Below are positions 1-10,254 of a DNA stretch of 64,000 bases, piece after piece. Position 1 is the stretch's first letter, and each line of letters starts with the position of its first letter. The stretch lies in assembly GCA_047967505.1 (NCBI GenBank), contig CM106541.1; one strand, written 5' to 3'. The stretch comes from Dipteris shenzhenensis (taxonomy: Eukaryota > Polypodiophyta > Polypodiopsida > Gleicheniales). The notes under the pieces were generated by a model that ran no database searches, was not told the origin of the DNA, and saw only the letters and a program-made list of their open reading frames with translations. The position numbers were made by a program, and so were the translations under genes.

Positions 1-2058
1 TTATTAAGCAAGCTATGTTTAAGCACCAATTAATATTCCCTCAAGAAAAACTCAATGATGCCCATGATGCTGTAACATGGCTTACAACCAACCTCTCCAA
101 AGCGTGCATTCAACATATAGTAAACAAAGCCTTAAAAATAGTTTAGTATGCAGAGTGTTCCATGAAGTAAAAGTGGATGAAGTGCAAAGGAGAAGTTGGC
201 ACTATTGCAAGAAAATTAAAGGAGTTTGTGGTCTACATAGCATATGGGGATTTTCAAACAACCAACTAATTAAAATAAGAAATCTTTCTTGTTTCTCCAG
301 TGCGTGCATCATAGGGGATCATGATGATTGTGAGGACATTGCAATTGTGAAGACATGGGAGCGAGTTTAGTTTTTCCCTCTATGTTCAGATGCAGTGACA
401 AACAACTCCTCACCAATTTGGGGAGAGTTTCGATGACCTCACTAACTATCTGGAAGAGGGGGATAACTTTGTAGTTGTTGCTGCCTCTAGGGAGACCAAG
501 GAAATGCACATACCATTTCTACATTTCAAATGATAGGGAACATGACACCTTATTTGTGCAGCATGCTTTTCTACTGCATTGGGAATGGTTGAAAATGAAA
601 AATCCCCATGCAAATAATATAAAACAACATTGGGTGTGGTCAGATGGTGTTGCCTCTCAATTTAAATTAGACCATGGATTCTACTTTGTCTCAAGGTCCA
701 AATCCGTGACCAGTGGACATGATGTGGAATTTCTTTGGGTCTATCCATGGCAAGGGTGAGCATAATGGATGTGGTGCTATTATTAAGCAATCTATGTTTA
801 AGCACCAATTAATATTCCCTCAAGAAAAACTCAATGATGCCCATGATGCTGTAACATGGCTTACAACCAACCTCTCCAAAGCGTGCATTCAACATATAGT
901 AAACAAAGCCTTAAAAATAGTTTAGTATGCAGAGTGTTCCATGAAGTAAAAGTGGATGAAGTGCAAAGGAGAAGTTGGCACTATAGCAAGAAAATTAAAG
1001 GAGTTTGTGGTCTACATAGCATATGGGGATTTTCAAACAACCAACTAATTAAAATAAGAAAACTTTCTTGTTTCTCCAGTGCATGCATCATAGGGGATCA
1101 TGATGATTGTGAGGACATTGCAATTGTGAAGACATGGGAGCGAGTTTAGTTTTTCCCTCTATGTTCAAATGCAGTGACAAACAACTCCTCACCAATTTGG
1201 GGAGAGTTTCGATGACCTCACTAACTATCTGGAAGAGGGGGATAACTTTGTAGTTGTTGCTGCCTCTAGGGAGACCAAGGAAATGAACATACCATTTCTA
1301 CATTTCAAATGATAGGGAACATGACACCTTATTTGTGTAGCATGCTTTTCTACTGCATTGGGAATGGTTGAAAATGAAAAATCCCCATGCAAATAATATA
1401 AAACAACATTGGGTGTGGTCAGATGGTGTTGCCTCTCAATTTAAATTAGACCATGGATTCTACTTTGTCTCAAGGTCCAAATCCGTGACCAGTGGACATG
1501 ATGTGGAATTTCTTTGGGTCTATCCATGGCAAGGGTGAGCATAATGGATGTGGTGCTATTATTAAGCAAGCTATGTTTAAGCACCAATTAATATTCCCTC
1601 AAGAAAAACTCAATGATGCCCATGATGCTATAACATGGCTTACAACCAACCTCTCCAAAGCATGCATTCAACATATAGTAAACAAAGCCTTAAAAATAGT
1701 TTAGTATGTAGAGTGTTCCATGAAGTAAAAGTGGATGAAGTGCAAAGGAGAAGTTGGCACTATTGCAAGAAAATTAAAGGAGTTTGTGGTCTACATAGCA
1801 TATGGGGATTTTCAAACAACAACTAATTAAAATAAGAAAACTTTCTTGTTCTCCAGTGCATGCATCATAGGGGATCATGATGATTGTGAGGACATTGCAA
1901 TTGTGAAGACATGAGAGCGAGTTTAGTTTTTCCCTCTATGTTCAGATGCAGTGACAAACAACTCCTCACCAATTTGGGGAGAGTTTCGATGACCTCACTA
2001 ACTATCTGGAAGAGGGGGATAACTTTGTAGTTGTTGCTACCTCTAGGGAGACCAAGGA
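1..2058 (+). repeat. Tandem array, 779-bp unit, about 2.6 copies
   Basis: The same block recurs with a spacing of exactly 779 bp; for example, identical coding stretches begin at 77, 856 and 1635, and at 713 and 1492. Junctions fall at about 500 and 1279, where a gagaccaagga segment is joined back to the start of the unit. The third copy leaves the repeat at about 2058 and runs on into different sequence. The copies differ at only a few bases, so the duplication is recent or recently homogenised. The array is cut by the left window edge. Each unit is an internal piece of the transposase-like gene described in the next entry. Confidence 0.95.
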
Positions 2059-2480
2059 AGATGACCCATACTTTTGTTGCAGTGCACAAAACCTAAGCAC
2101 AAGGTTCAGATAGCATCTAAGGATAATTGGGGAACATCCTATGAGAAGTGGGATGTAGTAGTCAGAGCTTTTTGGTACAAAATAATATCCCAAGAGAGGC
2201 CGCAATTACGAACTGCTACATAAGATCGTAATTGTATTAAGTTCGTAATTGTATTAAGTTCCAGATGCAACCTGTGCCACAATCAAAGATGGGAAAGAGT
2301 GTCTTCAAATTGGATTTAGACACGCATGAGCACATCTTGGGGTGTCTTGGAGTGGTGGATAAGGAAGACTAAGGTAGTACTCAGAAAATGTAGTCTCATT
2401 GCAAGGAAACAATATTCCACTTATCCTAGAAAATGGAAAATGTATTTGAGACTACGCTTCTTTTAGTAAATCCCAAACTA
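1..2480 (+). pseudogene. Broken transposase-like gene, internally tandem-duplicated
   Basis: In pieces from three frames the translation reads a module with FYISNDREHD, then WSDGVASQFK, then (next frame, from about 712) HGKGEHNGCG and DAHDAVTW. Further on come a cysteine module (LSCFSSACI, about 280-310) and EEGDNFVVVAA (about 450-480). The last copy continues past 2058 with a decayed C-terminal part (a CCSAQN-like piece). The same modules in the same order occur at 11.1-13.1 kb, which supports a real protein family. I cannot name the family. The conserved acidic residues and repeat context suggest a DDE/RNase H-fold transposase, but that is inference. All copies share the same frameshifts, so the gene was dead before the duplication. 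Confidence 0.6.
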
Positions 2481-2660
2481 ACTACCGCACATGTTTTTGT
2501 GAATCCCAAACAATAAATCCCATGCTTGTTTTTAAGTATATCCCAAACAACCACCGCGCTAGTTTTATTAAATTGTTTTTTATAAATCCTAAATGATAAA
2601 TTCCATTCTTATTTTTAGTATATCCCAAACAACCACCGCACTGGTTTTATTAAATCCCAT
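2464..2660. repeat. Three degenerate direct repeats, about 71-82 bp apart
   Basis: The phrase atcccaaacaaccaccgc recurs in variants at about 2464, 2535 and 2617. The last two are nearly identical and both run on into gttttattaaat. It is an AT-rich local repeat just downstream of the transposase-like remnant and may be its 3' flank. Confidence 0.7.
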
Positions 2661-3374
2661 AACAAATCCACACATCCACAAATCCATCCGTCTTGTTATA
2701 ATAGAAGCAAACCACCATGTTGCTGGGCTGTTAATATCCTAGTGTGCAACCAACCACCCTGTTGGTGACCACTTATCCTACACTACCACTGTGCTATCCT
2801 AAAATTCGTTGCATAGTGCTATACTAAAACAGTCCCCTTTAGACTGGTTATCTTTAACTGTCATATTTCAACCACCAGGCTACCTAAAAAATTTAAGTAT
2901 TAACATGGAAGAAGGTCGACACAAAATTAGGTATTACGAGCACCATAGATCATGGGTGATGGTAGCCCAAGAAAGTCCACAAGTCCAAGAAATGCCTACA
3001 AGATTTTTAATTTTTCAAAAATACGACAACATTTTGTGGCTCAGGAAATTCCAAGCTCCCAACTATCTTATCAACCTCTCCAATTGCAAAGCATGTCCTC
3101 CTTGTAGCTATTTTCCTCCCTCTTCTCCGGGTCTATTTCTGCAAGGAGGTCATCCAACATTGTTCTCAGATAGAACATGCGCATTCCAAAGTCTTTTGGG
3201 TATGCCATAGATTTGCAGTAGGTGGATCGGTGTACAAATTTTTGGGGTTAGATTTCATAATGGGCACTTAGTTGTGTCTGCACTGCACTTAAATAGGGAG
3301 GGAGTTCATTGAGCCTAACCTTCTCATTCTTTTTGCATAAAACCAACATGTCCACCTCATCATTATGACAAAAT
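2661..3374. other. No recognised gene
   Basis: Moderately AT-rich sequence. A 133-codon open frame on the plus strand (2809-3210) has no recognisable motif, and I do not support it as a gene. No structural RNA or repeat was seen. Confidence 0.5.
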
Positions 3375-3622
3375 ATGAAGAGGGGAGAGGAGAAGAGTGG
3401 AGATGAAGACAGAGGGCACAGCTAGAGATCACACCACAAATGACTAACTATACACTAGATTTAGTTGAAAAAATAGAATATATACAAACCCTTTTAGGGT
3501 TACGGTTAGGGGATCTAACCCTTTCCTTTATAGCACTCCATAAGGTTAGTGCTATGCACATATGATCACGTGATGGTGCTATGCACACATGATCACATGA
3601 TGTTGAGCGTGAACTCTCAACA
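3375..3622 (-). repeat. Putative 3' LTR of copia element A
   Basis: The segment starts with TGAAGA and ends with CTCAACA, directly followed by a purine-tract complement (CCTTCCCTCAAG, 3623-3634). This is the arrangement expected at the 3' LTR of a minus-strand element. The partner sequence beyond gag on the right (from 24408, also starting TGAAGA) does not match it, so the LTR pair is not confirmed. Confidence 0.4.
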
Positions 3623-3699
3623 CCTTCCCTCAAGATCAACATCATGAAGTAGGCCTTCCCTCAAGATGATGATTCTGGGGAATCGAAGAAGGACTAAGC

Positions 3700-5209
3700 A
3701 TTACATTCCATCACACCCCTTTAATGGGAATGTCCTTCCTCTGTGTCAAACCAAGAGCTAATCAGTGTTTCTCGAAAAGCTCTTTACCAAGTGGTTTGGT
3801 AAAGATGTCTGCAACATTTTCTTTGCTATCACAATGCTACAGTGTGATGTCACCAAGCAACACTCTTTCTCTAATGAAGTGCTCTCTGACATCAATGTGC
3901 TTTGTCTTGGAGTGATATACTGGATTTTTGGCCAATGCTTGAGCCGATTGATTATCACAGTATATTGTTGTTGGCTTAGACTCATCAAAGTAATTTGTTT
4001 CTGATAATAGTCTTCTGAGCCATATAGCTTCACATGCACCTGTAGTGAGTGCCCTATATTCTGCTTCAGTCGAAGACAAAGAAACAGTTGGCTATTTGTT
4101 TGACAACCATGATATAGCACCTTGAGCAAGGAAAAATGCATATCCCTATGTCAATCTCCTAGTCTCATGATCTCTGGCATAGTCACTGTCAGAGTATCCA
4201 TGCAACCGTGGATGACTTCCTGTGTATTCTATCCCAAACTGTCTTGTACCTCTGATGTATCTCAAGACTCTTTTGGCTGCATTCCAATGAGACTGTTTTG
4301 GATTTGCCATAAACTGTGCTAGTGAGCTTACTGCATAATAAATATCTGGCCATGTGATTGTCAGACATATAAGAGATCCAATGAGCTTCCTGTAGTATCT
4401 GTCATTGACTATAGGCTTTTCTAAATCTTTAGTAAGTTTCAAACTTTGTTCCATGGGAGTGGCTGCAATCTTGCAATCTGCCATATGAAACTTTTTCAAG
4501 AGACTGTCAACATACTTGAGTTGACTCATGAATGTGCTCTCTGAATTTCTCCAGAACTCAATTCCAAGACAATAGTGCATAAGTCCAAGATCTTTCATGT
4601 CGAACTCTGCAGATAATTCTTGTTTCAATTTTCTGATGAAGCTATCCTTGCTTTCTGTCATAATCAGATCATCTACGTTCAAAAGTGCAATAGTAATGTC
4701 TTCCCCTTGAACTTTGTAGTAGAGAGTATGATCTGCATTGGATTTCATGTATCCCAGATTAGCAAAATACTTGTCAATTCTATTGTACCAACTTCTAGGA
4801 GCTTGCTTTAAGCCGTAGAGACTTTTCTTGAGATGGCAAACCTTATTCTCCTTTCCTGGTTCAACATAACCTACTGGTTGTTGCATGTAGACTCTTCGTC
4901 TGGATAACCATTGAGAAATGCATTCTTGACATTGAGCTGGTACACATTCCATTTGCTGAGTGTCACTAGTGATATCAAGAATTGTATGGAATCCATCTTT
5001 GCTACTGGAGCATAAGTCTCATCATAGTCTTTACCATATTGTTGTGCAAATCCTTTTGCAACTAGTCTGGCTTTGTATCTCTGAATACTGCCATCTGGAT
5101 TGTACTTCACTTTGTATACCCATTTGTTTGCTATGGCCTTCTTTCCTAGTGGAAGGTCGCATAATTCCCAAGTATTATTCTTATACAAAGAATCCATTTC
5201 TTCATTCAT
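3700..5209 (-). pseudogene. Copia A reverse transcriptase and RNase H
   Basis: The reverse transcriptase lies between about 5209 and 4150 and shows KARLVAKGFAQ, VKNAFLNG, YGLKQAPRSWY and YCLGIEF-type copia motifs. The active-site box reads LLNVDD where YVDD is usual, so the tyrosine is replaced. RNase H follows (about 4200-3760) with MSSTEAEYRAL, YCDNQSA and VADIFTKPLG-type motifs. A frameshift lies near 4900, within the VKNAFLNG region, and another lies between RT and RNase H. In life this enzyme would copy element RNA into cDNA in the particle; this copy cannot. Confidence 0.9.
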
Positions 5210-5441
5210 AGCAGTTTGCCATTGTGGCTTGTCTACTGCGTCTTGCGTCTTCGAAGTACACTGGCTCCTCTATAGCCATGATGGTACTCATAAGAGCATA
5301 GTTGGTGGTTTCCACCTAAATTGCTTTGCCTTTCTGAGCATATGTCAATCTGGCTAGAGGTATGCTTTCCCTAGTAGACCGTCTGAGCTGCTGTGGCTCT
5401 GCTCGGGGTGTTGCTAGAAATTCTTGCTCTTCTTCATCAAC

Positions 5442-6251
5442 CTATTCTAAAGATGATTGTGAAGTCAATGCTTCTATCTCATGTGTAGGTGAGGTTTTCC
5501 ATTCTGATTCCTCATCAAAGATTACATCTCTGGAGATAATGACTTTGCGGTTGATGGGATCATACAATTTGTATGCTTTGCTTTCTTCACTGTAGCCAAC
5601 CATGATGCATTTGTTTGACTTCGCATCCAATTTCCTGCGATGATCATCATGTATGTAGGCATATGCTATGCAACCAAATATGCGGACATGCCCAATGTGT
5701 GGCTTGTGTCTAGTGAATGCTTCATAAGGAGTCATACCCTATATCGGTTTGGTAGGAAGCCAATTAAGCAAATAGTTTGTAGTGGCTATTGCTTCTGCCC
5801 AATACTGATTCGAAAAATGCTTTTCACTAAGCATTGCTCTAGCACTGTTTGCTAAAGTCCCATTCTTCCTTTCAGCTCTTGCATTCTGCTGAGGAGTATC
5901 TACACATGTGAATTGTCTTCGTATATTGTGACTTCTGCAAAAGTTCATGAATGCTGAAGACATATATTCACCTCCTCTGTTTGATCTCATGACCTTGATC
6001 TTTATGCCTGTTTGGTTTTCTACCATGGCTTTGAATTCTTGAAATCTAGAAAACACTTCAGATTTCTCTTTCAGAAAGTAGACCCAACAATATCTATTGT
6101 AGTCATCGGTGAAGGTCAAGTAGCAAAGTGAACCATTGATGCTGCGGGTCTGGGCATAACCCCATACATCTGTATGTATCAAATCAAGAATACCTTGTGC
6201 ATGAGAGGTACTTCTAACAAAGTTGGTTCGCTTTTTTTGTTGAAGCAGCAT
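5442..6251 (-). pseudogene. Copia A integrase core
   Basis: The minus-strand frame gives IHTDVWG (first Asp), a FTDDYNRY stretch, RSNRGGEY (second acidic site, near 5981) and ARAERKN (Glu). It is followed by the copia hallmark HIGHVRIFGCIAYAY. The family norm at the second site is RSDRGGEY, so the catalytic Asp has become Asn, a single G-to-A change on the coding strand. Integration activity is therefore lost. The downstream linker (5210-5441) between integrase and RT is open only in fragments. Confidence 0.9.
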
Positions 6252-6990
6252 GCTTCACAAACCTTTCCAAGAAACTGCAGCTTCGGAATCCCAATTGCCA
6301 TATTCTGATTCTTGAGATCTAACAAGTACTTGAAGTTGACATGACCATATCTCTTATGCCATTTTGCAGATAGTGGCATCTGTTGTGGTTGAGCTGACAT
6401 AGCATGCTTATTTGGTACTATAGCTAGCATTCTATATAAGCGTCCTTCCTTGACACCTTTTGCTACTAGTTGACATCTTTTGGATTTGTCTCTGATAGTA
6501 CATTCATCACCGTCAAAGATGACTTTGTAATTGTGTTCCGTCATTTGACCTACTGACAAAAGGTTCTTGGTGAGCTTCAGAACATAGAGCACATCTTTCA
6601 CTAATCCTTTTGTACCAGTAAAATTGTTCATAGGGATAACACCTGTCCCTTGAACTAGATTCGGTGTATTGTCTGCTATGTAGATGACATTTTTCTGACC
6701 TTCTAATGGTTTCATTTCTATGAACCATTCCTAATGATTTGTCATATGAGATGATGCACCGCTATCGATGTACAAAGGATCCTTTTCCACTTGGTTGACT
6801 TGATAGCTATAATCCTCTTTGGGATTGAAATCAATGTCTAGGTACACTGTATCAGTATGATGCATTTCCTCATTTGCAAGAAACATATTTCCATGTTCAT
6901 TTGCAAAATGACTGTGACTAGAATGTCCACCACAATGATTTCCTCTGCCTTGGGATTCCCTCGATTACTGCTGGATTGACCGCCTTGGTC
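6179..6990 (-). pseudogene. Copia A protease and GAG-pre-integrase region
   Basis: The aspartic protease motif DSGASSHMTNH reads at about 6745-6780. It is followed by a TAG where Gln is expected, and then by the pre-integrase zinc region (KWHKRYGHVNF, CEACCFNKK). The frames are interrupted but collinear. Upstream, at 6990-7013, the remains of the gag zinc knuckle (CRKKQYDQ) run into the insertion point of element B. Confidence 0.85.
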
Positions 6991-7013
6991 ATACTGCTTC
7001 TTGCGGCATCTCT

Positions 7014-7365
7014 TGTGAAGATAGTGGGAGAGAGGGAAGGAGTCTCACTTGCAGCTTTCTCACATACACAATGGGGGAATACACACAAAGGTGGAGGCTG
7101 AAAACAGTTTTCCTCTTCTTAGTTGTGATAGCCAAAAGAACTCTAGTACAAAGAAATAGAAGAACCCTATATGTGGGTCTCAAACCAAACTCAGCTAACT
7201 AAGGTGGCATACTAATTGAGCCACGAACTAGAGTACATAAGGATAGCTGTCATCTAGCTATTATTCATGGGCAGTGTACCAACCGCATCTGCAGCTAACA
7301 AGTCAGTGACATAAATGCACAACGGTTACCCTGGCATATCACGAGTGGAGCTCGATATCTCAACA
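7014..7365 (-). repeat. Copia B 3' LTR
   Basis: 352 bp, TG...CA ends, target duplication TCTCT on its outer side and polypurine tract (minus strand) on its inner side at 7366-7377. It differs from the other LTR at about 13 sites by eye, all transitions. Confidence 0.95.
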
Positions 7366-8459
7366 CTCCCCCTCAAGCTCAATCCCAATTCCTGCACACC
7401 AAGCACGTCTCTGAACTTGCGCGGCTTCTCTGTGCCCAATGCCTTCTTGAATATGTCAGCTACCTGATCCTCTGTGCTGACATAAACTAGATCAATAAGA
7501 CCTAGTAAAACCTTCTCCCACACATAGTGATAATGCACCTCAATGTGCTTTGTTCAAGCATGATAGATTGGGTTATTTGCCAAGTGTATACTGCTCATGT
7601 TGTCACAATAAATGACAACTGGCCCATCTATACACTGATGCATATCATAAAGTAGCTTATGCAACCAAGCTACCTCACATGCAACCATCGTTGCACCCCT
7701 GTACTCAGCCTCTGTGCTCGACAAGGCAACTGTAGGCTATTTCTTGCTACTCCAAGTGACTGCAGCACTCCCAAAAGAGAACACATATCCACCGGTAGAT
7801 TGTCTATAAAAAATACTAGTAGCCCAATCAGCATCAGTGTATCCATGCAACTGTATCTAAACCCCAGCCTCATAAAATAGTCCATACTACGATGTGGACT
7901 TCACATACCTGAGTATGTGTCTAGCCACATCCAAATGCGGTTTCCTTGGAGCCTGCATAAACTGACTTACCAATCCAACAGCATAGCTCAAATCTAGCCT
8001 GGTAATAGTCATATAAATCAAACTTCCTACTATGCGTCTGTACATAGTAGGGTCTTCTAGAAGCTCACCTACATTTGTGCTCAGCTTCACATTCTGCTCC
8101 AAAGGAACTGAAATAGGCTTACAGCCTATCATCCCATATTTGGACAGCATGTCCAATCCATACTACCTCTGCAAGAGCCGTATCCCACTTGGTAATCTAA
8201 TCACCTCAATGCCCAAGAAATAATGCAGCTCTCCCAAATCCTTCATCTCAAACTTCTGCTTCAATAGCATTTTCACATGAAGGATATCTTCATCACTATC
8301 ACCTGTGATGATCAAATCATCAACATAAATGACAAGTAGCATAATACCTTTCTCTGTGAGAATACCTTTCTCTGTTTTTCTCACATAAAGTGAGAAATCA
8401 GCCTTGGAAATCTAAAAGCCAATAGTGACAAGATACTATCCTATCTTGTTAGACCATGC
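7366..8459 (-). pseudogene. Copia B RNase H and partial RT, left copy
   Basis: Reading leftwards from 8459, the frame gives the YVDDLIITGDSDED box (about 8320-8350), MKDLGELHYFLGIEV, YMTITRLDLSYAV and the RNase H end VADIFKKALGTEK. It stops abruptly at 8459 within the RT, at the boundary of the inverted-repeat segment. An extra copy of a short piece (gagaatacctttctctgt region, 8347-8377) is inserted relative to the right copy. This copy retains a stretch near 7460-7530 that is missing in-frame from the right copy. It is about 5 percent diverged from 18205-19210 by eye. Confidence 0.9.
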
Positions 8460-8473
8460 TAAGGGTGTCCACT
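8460..8473 (+). repeat. Left terminal inverted repeat
   Basis: TAAGGGTGTCCACT, matching the complement of 18185-18198 at 14 of 14 positions. It begins where copia B similarity ends. Confidence 0.7.
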
Positions 8474-9237
8474 CTTTGTTCACTCCCCAATCCTTAGGAG
8501 GTGGAAAAACAAGCTTTTTAGCACACAGAAATGCAAATCTCACCTACTTCCCTATGGATCTAGTTTTTGATGTCTTCTAACACAACATCACACTTGCTAT
8601 CGTGCACACAATTGTATAGTCTGATCGAAAATTCGATGCACACCAAAAATTTCTTTGTGTCACACGGCATGTTTCCAGGGTGGTCACACGTTTGTCACGA
8701 ACAGAGAGTGTCGTATTAAATTTTAAATTTCTCACTCATTTTAGATTAAATGTTATTGAAACTTTGTAAGTGGTCTCTTTGCATTATGTAGAGCTTAACT
8801 TGATTTATTGGTAATTTTTTGAATGATTTATCTAATTATAAATAATTATTTATAATAAATAAAGTCATAAAATACATGCATTTTAGTAGCACACCACATT
8901 TTTTTAGTATTTTGAATAATTAAGCAAATCCAATTTGGTGGAAGGTTAGTAGGCACATAAGGGTGTGTGGTTGAATCATCAAATCCCAAATCCAATGGTT
9001 AGATTTAGGAAGATTGAAGTTTAATTTTTACTTTTACTACTCAGAGGATCAACAAAGAATATTAAAAATAAATCTAGTAATTCTCAAACATGACCAAACA
9101 TTTCAAAAATGTCAATATTTTTAGTCCTCTGCATGATGAATAAGAGGAAAAAATTTTGGTTAAATTTGAGTAAGGGAAACATACGATATGGCCTCCAAGA
9201 GTGAAATCTCCCTTTTGTGGGGGAAAAAGGTCCACCC
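8474..9237. other. Non-coding left arm of the inverted-repeat element
   Basis: AT-rich from about 8700 with no convincing open frame. No repeat was recognised besides the terminal one. Confidence 0.5.
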
Positions 9238-9277
9238 AAGCCTAATACCAAGACAAGGTAGGCTTGGTATTAGGCTT
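9238..9277. repeat. Perfect 15-bp-arm hairpin
   Basis: AAGCCTAATACCAAG (9238-9252) and its exact complement CTTGGTATTAGGCTT (9263-9277) are separated by 10 bp. On transcription this would form a stable stem-loop; its role is unknown. It lies in the left arm of the inverted-repeat element. Confidence 0.85.
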
Positions 9278-9379
9278 GGTGAGGTAGGCTAGGAGCATCA
9301 CCGACCCTAGTGGCAAGCCTTTGGAGTGTGCATGATGCCCATGCGGAAGGCTGAGTCATCTATTTTTGCCTTGCAACCA

Positions 9380-9700
9380 TGCCACGTTGTTAGACCACAT
9401 GGTGCCATGTCATCAAGGAGATGTGACATCACTCCTTGCCATGTCACCTTACATTGCCACACGTGTTGCCACATGTGCCACCTCATCATTCCACATCATG
9501 AGCCATGTCATCACACCTTGCCACCTTGGCATACCTCGTCAACCTTGCCACATCACCAATCCCTCCACCTCAATTTGCCATGTCAATCTACCACCTCATG
9601 AATGCCAACTCATCATGCCACATCACCTTTCCATGTCATGGAAGAGACTATATTGCCACATCATGACCATGCATGGTGCCACATCAGCCACATGTATACA
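9380..9700. repeat. Degenerate TGCCACATCA / GCCATGTCA repeats
   Basis: Short variants of TGCCACATCA, CCATGTCATCA and CCACCTCA recur about every 10-25 bp. Open frames across it are rich in His, Pro and Cys purely from the repeat, and I do not call them genes. The complementary motif (GATGTGGCA) dominates 26220-26560. Confidence 0.7.
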
Positions 9701-9721
9701 CAACATGATGTGCGAGGCATA

Positions 9722-10025
9722 GAATACCTCGATCGAGGTATATGACCTGTGTGAGGCATAGAATTCAAGGTATATGACTGAGGGGTATGTGCTATGACCG
9801 AGGGGTACCTCAATCGAGGTTTATACCTACGTGAGGCATAGAATACCTCGATCGAGGTATATGACCTGCGTGAGGCATAGAATACCTCGATCGAGGTATA
9901 TGACCGAGGGGTATGTGCTATGATCGAGGGGTACCTCGATCGAGGTTTATACCTACGTGAGGCATTGAATACCTCGATCGAGGTATATGACCTGGGCATA
10001 GCATACCTCAATCGAGGTATTTGAA
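9722..10025. repeat. Left cluster of the CTCGATCGAG palindrome
   Basis: The 16-18-bp palindrome (AT)ACCTCGATCGAGGT(AT) occurs intact at about 9725, 9844, 9883, 9933 and 9970, with one-base variants (CTCAATCGAG) near 9811 and 10009. Copies lie within larger repeated phrases (gaggcatagaatacctcg, gaggggtatgtgctatga). The sequence is self-complementary, so each copy can form a cruciform or be read equally on both strands. Confidence 0.95.
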
Positions 10026-10254
10026 GGTACAAAATTGGGATAAAATCAAACGATGCAAATATTCAAAATTAATGTTGGATTCCAGCCAATTAGTTTCAAG
10101 CTTAGCACCTTCTCCACCAATAATAATGAAGAGCAATCTAGTGGATGAGTTAAGGCTCTCTATAAGACACCACGTTTTGGTTCATTTCACCCATTCTTAG
10201 CCATTCTTGCCTCCTCATCACTTTGTCACACCTTCCATCCTACTTTCATCGAGA

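Larger units (their letters stand above)
3623..7013 (-). mobile_element. Ty1/copia element A, 3' part (pol)
   Basis: Read on the minus strand, the order is protease, integrase, reverse transcriptase, RNase H, which is the copia order. The element is cut at 7013 by insertion of copia B and resumes at 23345 with its gag gene. The 5-bp sequence TCTCT is present at both 7009-7013 and 23345-23349, proving the interruption. Element A is older than B: it has frameshifts and many stops. Confidence 0.9.

Noticed and set aside
9661-10032. Long open frame on the minus strand encoding repeated IPRSRY-like units
   Set aside because: It is the translation of the palindrome cluster; both strands and several frames stay open because the repeat lacks stops.
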